From: Pseudomonadota bacterium
GTDB taxonomy: Bacteria > Pseudomonadota > Gammaproteobacteria > Xanthomonadales > Xanthomonadaceae
NCBI GenBank assembly: GCA_023394655.1
Contig: JAEXAG010000057.1
Coordinates: 1-5,770 of the forward strand
Reading direction: 5' to 3'
Length of the DNA: 5,770 nt
The notes beneath the pieces are model-generated. The model was given only the letters and a program-made list of their open reading frames with translations. It was not told where the DNA came from and searched no databases. Each line of letters begins with the position of its first letter. The first letter of the stretch is position 1. Shown in pieces: positions 5,175 to 5,770 of this stretch. The position numbers and the translations under genes are program-made.

Positions 5175-5770
5175 TCAGCCGGCGCGTTCCCGAAGCCAGG
5201 CGAAGCGTTCCAGATCGGCCGGTGTGGTGATCTTGAAGTTGTCCTCGCGGCCTGCCACCAGCCGTGCGCTGCGGCCGGCCAGCTCCATCGCCATGGCTTC
5301 GTCGGTGGGCTCGATGCCCGCCTTCGAAGCGGCGGCCAGTGCATCGGCCAGCGACTGGCGCGGAAATGCCTGCGGCGTCAGTGCCCGCCACAGGCCGTCG
5401 CGCGGTTCGGTGGCGCGGATACGCCCGCTGTCATCGGCGCGCTTCAGGGTGTCACGCACCGGCGCGGCCAGGATCGCGCCTTCCGGGCCCGCGTCCAGCG
5501 CCTCGAACAGGGCATCCAGATCGGCATGGGCAAGGTTCGGACGCGCGGCATCGTGGACCAGCACGGCGTCACCCGCGGCGACATCGGCCGGCAATGCCGC
5601 CAGTCCGTTGGCCACTGAAGCGGCCCGCGTCGCGCCGCCGGTACAGGTCAGGACCGGCTTGCCGTGCAGGGCGACGAAGCCGGCGGGCCAGCTGGCGTCT
5701 GCCGGGGGCAGCACGACCATCGCGCCGGCGATGCGCGGATGCGAGAGCAGCGCTTCAAGGGTGTGGACCA
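5175..5770 (-). CDS. ispD: IspD, 2-C-methyl-D-erythritol 4-phosphate cytidylyltransferase (5' end outside the window)
   Basis: IspD joins CTP and methylerythritol phosphate to form CDP-methylerythritol, the third step of the MEP isoprenoid pathway, in the cytosol. The visible 197 residues begin HTLEALLSHPRI, which aligns with the region after the N-terminal PAAGxGxRM nucleotide loop, so about 45 residues are missing at the right edge. Conserved blocks in order are VHDAARP (71-77, catalytic-site Asp D73), AAPVRDTLKRA (101-111), GLWRALTPQAFPR (125-137), TDEAMAMEL (155-163) and EDNFKITTPADL (175-186, with the active-site Lys K179). The frame is open across position 5720, where an internal ATG occurs; that is not the true start. 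The gene ends in TGA and converges on the kinase. ispF, the usual downstream partner, is not next to it here. Confidence 0.95.
   Translation of the reverse strand, partial: VHTLEALLSHPRIAGAMVVLPPADASWPAGFVALHGKPVLTCTGGATRAASVANGLAALPADVAAGDAVLVHDAARPNLAHADLDALFEALDAGPEGAILAAPVRDTLKRADDSGRIRATEPRDGLWRALTPQAFPRQSLADALAAASKAGIEPTDEAMAMELAGRSARLVAGREDNFKITTPADLERFAWLRERAG

Noticed and set aside
5718..5720. ATG at 5720 as the start of ispD
   Set aside because: The frame remains open upstream and encodes HTLEALLSHPRI, a conserved IspD segment, so the gene continues past the window edge.

Overview
The window is GC-rich, tightly packed DNA from a gammaproteobacterium. The gene set, the protein style and the codon use point to the Xanthomonadaceae or close relatives (Lysobacter, Luteimonas, Stenotrophomonas type). 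This placement is inferred from the proteins alone. There is no rRNA, tRNA, CRISPR array, insertion sequence or phage gene, and no gene-free stretch longer than about 115 bases.

Positions 1-3958 (minus strand, read right to left) hold the type IVa minor pilin operon in its classical order: a GspH/FimT-type minor pilin, pilV, pilW, pilX and the 5' two-fifths or so of pilY1, which runs off the left edge. The first four encode prepilins with a class III leader and a hydrophobic N-terminal helix. PilY1 is a secreted, von Willebrand A-containing adhesin. The genes are joined by ATGA or GTGA overlaps or by 17-base gaps, so they are almost certainly one transcript. In characterised relatives the minor pilins form a priming complex at the pilus tip that starts pilus assembly and displays PilY1 there.

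Positions 3959-4072 form a divergent promoter region. To its right, on the plus strand (4073-5107), lies a four-helix membrane histidine kinase of the LytS/AlgZ (FimS) family. In Pseudomonas aeruginosa the AlgZ/FimS-AlgR pair activates the minor pilin operon from a distant locus. Here the kinase sits back to back with that operon, with no response regulator beside it. The shared intergenic region carries an 8/9 match to the Pseudomonas AlgR box.

Positions 5175-5770 (minus strand) hold the C-terminal part of ispD (MEP isoprenoid pathway), convergent with the kinase. A short gap containing a perfect 8-bp inverted repeat separates them. ispF does not follow ispD as it usually does.

The least ordinary item is inside PilY1. 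A bacterial pre-peptidase C-terminal (PPC)-like beta domain with paired cysteines appears nested in the vWA domain, between the MIDAS loop and the first helix. It is encoded in DNA with visibly lower GC than the rest of the operon. No wholly new system is evident: the window is a known pilus module with an unusual adhesin domain and a suggestive regulatory arrangement.
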